From: GCA-2401155 sp045047085
GTDB taxonomy: Bacteria; Pseudomonadota; Alphaproteobacteria; Rhizobiales; Rhizobiaceae
Reading direction: 5' to 3'
DNA: 64,000 nt
Assembly: GCA_045047085.1 (NCBI GenBank)
Contig: JASFYT010000010.1
Location: 34,461-98,460, forward strand
Under the pieces are notes generated by a model, which saw nothing but the letters and a program-made list of their open reading frames with translations, was not told where the DNA came from and did not search any database. Both the position numbers and the translations under genes were made by a program. This document shows positions 61,966-64,000 of the stretch, one piece after another (the first letter of the stretch is position 1; each line of letters opens with the position of its first letter).

Positions 61966-63363
61966 ATGCAAAACTTTACAGCGCTGCTTTATCTGGTTTC
62001 CGGCGTCATGTTCATCATGGCATTACGCGGCCTTTCACATCCAACAACCAGCCGTCAGGGTAATGTTTACGGTATGGTGGGAATGGCAATTGCGATTGTT
62101 ACCACTCTGATTTTGGCAGCACCATCTTTTGGCGGCTGGGTGCTGATCCTGCTGGGGCTGGCAATCGGTGGCGGCATTGGTGCGTATCTGGCGAAAAATA
62201 TTGCCATGACCGCAATGCCACAATTGGTGGCGGCTTTTCACTCACTGGTGGGTATGGCGGCCGTTATGGTTGCTGCTTCCGCGCTTTATGCACCGGAAGC
62301 TTTTGGCATTGGTTCCGTTGGAAACATCCACGGGGCAAGCCTGATTGAAATGGTGCTCGGGGTTATCATCGGTGCGATTACATTTACCGGTTCGGTGATT
62401 GCCTTTGCCAAGCTCGATGGGCGCATGTCTGGTGCACCGATTATGTTGCCTTCAAGGCATTTGATTAATCTGGTGCTGGCCATAGCTATTGTGGTTTTGA
62501 CCATTGTCTTTGTGAGCACGGAAAGCACGCTTGTATTCTGGATGATCACATTGCTCTCCTTTGTGCTTGGTGTGTTGATTATCATTCCGATTGGCGGCGC
62601 GGATATGCCGGTTGTGGTTTCCATGCTCAACTCCTATTCGGGTTGGGCGGCGGCTGGCATCGGCTTCACGCTCGGAAATTTTGCATTGATTATCACCGGC
62701 GCGCTTGTGGGTTCATCCGGCGCAATCCTTTCCTACATCATGTGCAAGGCGATGAACCGTTCGTTCATTTCGGTGATACTCGGCGGCTTTGGTGGCGATG
62801 CTGCTGCTGCCAGCGTTGGTGACGATGGGGTTGAACGTAATGCAAAAATCGGCTCTGCGGATGATGCTGCATTCCTGATGAAAAACGCTGGCAAGGTTAT
62901 CATCGTGCCGGGTTACGGCATGGCGGTTGCGCAAGCGCAGCACTCATTACGTGAACTGGGAGATAAACTTAAAGCCGAAGGCGTTGAAGTTAAGTACGCC
63001 ATTCATCCGGTGGCAGGCAGAATGCCCGGTCATATGAATGTGCTCTTGGCGGAAGCCAATGTGCCTTACGACGATGTGTTCGAACTTGAAGATATAAATT
63101 CTGAATTTGCTCAGGCCGATGTGGCTTATGTGATTGGAGCAAATGATGTGACCAATCCAGCGGCGCGGGATGACCCAAGTTCGCCGATTTACGGCATGCC
63201 AATTCTGGATGTGGATAAAGCTAAAATTTGCCTGTTTGTAAAACGCTCGCTTGCGTCCGGTTATGCCGGTATCGACAACTCACTGTTTTACAAAGAAGGC
63301 ACAATGATGCTTCTGGCAGACGCTAAAAAGATGACGGATGATATCGTCAAGGCGCTGGATTAG
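61966..63363 (+). CDS. pntB: NAD(P) transhydrogenase subunit beta
   Basis: 465 residues. Nine or so membrane helices within residues 1-265 are followed by the NADP-binding domain III (about 290-465), which has IVPGYGMAVAQAQHSLREL, then YAIHPVAGRMPGHMNVLLAEA, and VIGANDVTNPAARDDPSSPI. It completes the proton-pumping enzyme with the two preceding genes. Confidence 0.96.
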   Translation: MQNFTALLYLVSGVMFIMALRGLSHPTTSRQGNVYGMVGMAIAIVTTLILAAPSFGGWVLILLGLAIGGGIGAYLAKNIAMTAMPQLVAAFHSLVGMAAVMVAASALYAPEAFGIGSVGNIHGASLIEMVLGVIIGAITFTGSVIAFAKLDGRMSGAPIMLPSRHLINLVLAIAIVVLTIVFVSTESTLVFWMITLLSFVLGVLIIIPIGGADMPVVVSMLNSYSGWAAAGIGFTLGNFALIITGALVGSSGAILSYIMCKAMNRSFISVILGGFGGDAAAASVGDDGVERNAKIGSADDAAFLMKNAGKVIIVPGYGMAVAQAQHSLRELGDKLKAEGVEVKYAIHPVAGRMPGHMNVLLAEANVPYDDVFELEDINSEFAQADVAYVIGANDVTNPAARDDPSSPIYGMPILDVDKAKICLFVKRSLASGYAGIDNSLFYKEGTMMLLADAKKMTDDIVKALD

Positions 63364-63429
63364 AGGGCTAGCTTGCTGGTTTAAAGGGCGAGGGATTAAC
63401 GGCGCTAATGTGCCGTTTGCCAAAAGTTC

Positions 63430-63939
63430 TTAGCTTGACCTTCTTGCGCCGAAGGCCGTAGATAATAGTTCAATCTGCTGATTGATCGGGTTGTTGGCCT
63501 TCTCGTCTTGCCATTCACGCTCGCCGTAAAGTTCTGAATCTATTTTATAGACACGGCTTTGTAGGGAGAGGCTTTTCATCACGAGAGTTTTGAAATCATC
63601 GGGCAGTGTGTCCCATGCTTCGCTTGAAGTAGGTGCTTTGGCAGCTTCAAGAACGACTTTTTTCTTTTCGTCGAGCAATTGCTCGCGGGTCATCTCACCT
63701 TCATTGGCCGCGCGTTGCAGCAACAGCCATGAGGCGATTTGCATTAAACGTGTGGTAAGACGCATGGATTCTGCGCCATAAAAAAGCGCTACAGACTGGG
63801 GCAGGGACTTTGCTGCTTCACGACCTGGGCCATCAAGATAGGATGCACTATTTTCTACCAATGACATGCCGTCGCCAAACAGGGTTTTAAACCTATCGGA
63901 TCGTGCGAAGCGTTCTGCCAGAATTATTGTCTTTGCCAC
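63430..63939 (-). CDS. rcdA: Cell-cycle adaptor RcdA (DUF1465)
   Basis: 169 residues, mainly helical: FARSDRFKTLFGDGMSLVEN, AVALFYGAESMRLTTRLMQ-like helix and ASWLLLQRAANEGEMTREQL. This is the DUF1465/RcdA family. In Caulobacter it works with CpdR and PopA to bring CtrA to the ClpXP protease. With chpT this is the second member of the CtrA circuit in the window. It converges with pntB. Confidence 0.88.
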   Translation of the reverse strand: MAKTIILAERFARSDRFKTLFGDGMSLVENSASYLDGPGREAAKSLPQSVALFYGAESMRLTTRLMQIASWLLLQRAANEGEMTREQLLDEKKKVVLEAAKAPTSSEAWDTLPDDFKTLVMKSLSLQSRVYKIDSELYGEREWQDEKANNPINQQIELLSTAFGARRSS

Positions 63940-64000
63940 AATGCTAATCCCTGCTGAGAATTGAGTTTTATGATTTTCAAACCTGAAATATTCGGGAAGT

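Noticed and set aside
63390..63425. Terminator between pntB and rcdA (AACGGC/GCCGTT hairpin)
   Set aside because: The hairpin exists but has no T-run on either strand.
63970..64000. Possible start of a plus-strand gene (MIFKPEIFGK) at the window end
   Set aside because: Only ten codons are visible and no ribosome site precedes the ATG; cannot be supported.

Overview
The window reads as a chromosome segment of an alphaproteobacterium of the order Hyphomicrobiales (Rhizobiales), related to the Brucella/Rhizobium/Bartonella group. Pointers are the tolQRAB-pal-cpoB-tilS-ftsH-glmM run, Omp25/31-type porins, an Omp10-like lipoprotein, the DUF1134 protein EipA, ChpT and RcdA of the CtrA cell-cycle circuit, a three-gene pnt transhydrogenase and the small aa3 oxidase subunit IV. 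Base composition is roughly balanced and intergenic regions are AT-rich. TTG starts are fairly common. No rRNA, tRNA, CRISPR array, insertion sequence or prophage was seen.

Layout. 1-907: 5' part of a histidine kinase (minus). 1390-12063: Tol-Pal envelope block, then tilS, ftsH and glmM (plus). 12436-14115: two Omp25-like porins, the first behind a perfect TTAA-N7-TTAA CtrA box. 14322-15131: a lone HNH nuclease gene. 15391-21228: serC (with a structured leader), serA, purA and a membrane-anchored protein. 21229-21550: repeat-rich gap, then rpoH. 22631-26709: polyamine-type catabolic operon (aminotransferase, gamma-glutamylpolyamine synthetase, FAD oxidoreductase), divergent from an lldD-like gene. 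27968-29487: chpT and eipA, divergent. 29725-33108: coiled-coil protein, di-haem peroxidase, His-rich partner and a small membrane protein. 33136-39345: rluD; a class II aldolase / dioxygenase / LysR module flanked by rluD and a decayed copy of the rluD 3' end; FAD monooxygenase with TetR; rpmE. 39596-46653: ABC exporter, FAD dehydrogenase, a MotA/OmpA-type motor pair, a SuhB-like protein without its catalytic residues, and efp. 46769-48271: decayed chromate-resistance operon. 48394-55849: Sel1 protein, ThiE-like protein, TSUP permease, DUF465, DUF882 and two EamA permeases. 55850-63939: sigma-54 response regulator, pepF, Omp10-like lipoprotein, oxidase subunit IV, pntAA-pntAB-pntB and rcdA.

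Most of the window is housekeeping. Two themes connect distant genes. One is the cell envelope and its cell-cycle control (Tol-Pal, porins, EipA, Omp10, MotA/OmpA pair, ChpT, RcdA, candidate CtrA sites). The other is nitrogen, serine and redox metabolism. The most unusual observations are the SuhB ortholog next to efp that has lost nearly all metal-binding carboxylates, the rluD 3'-end remnant that brackets a catabolic module, the chr operon decayed by internal deletions and frameshifts, and two families of dispersed palindromic repeats. I found no convincing new defence or mobile system.
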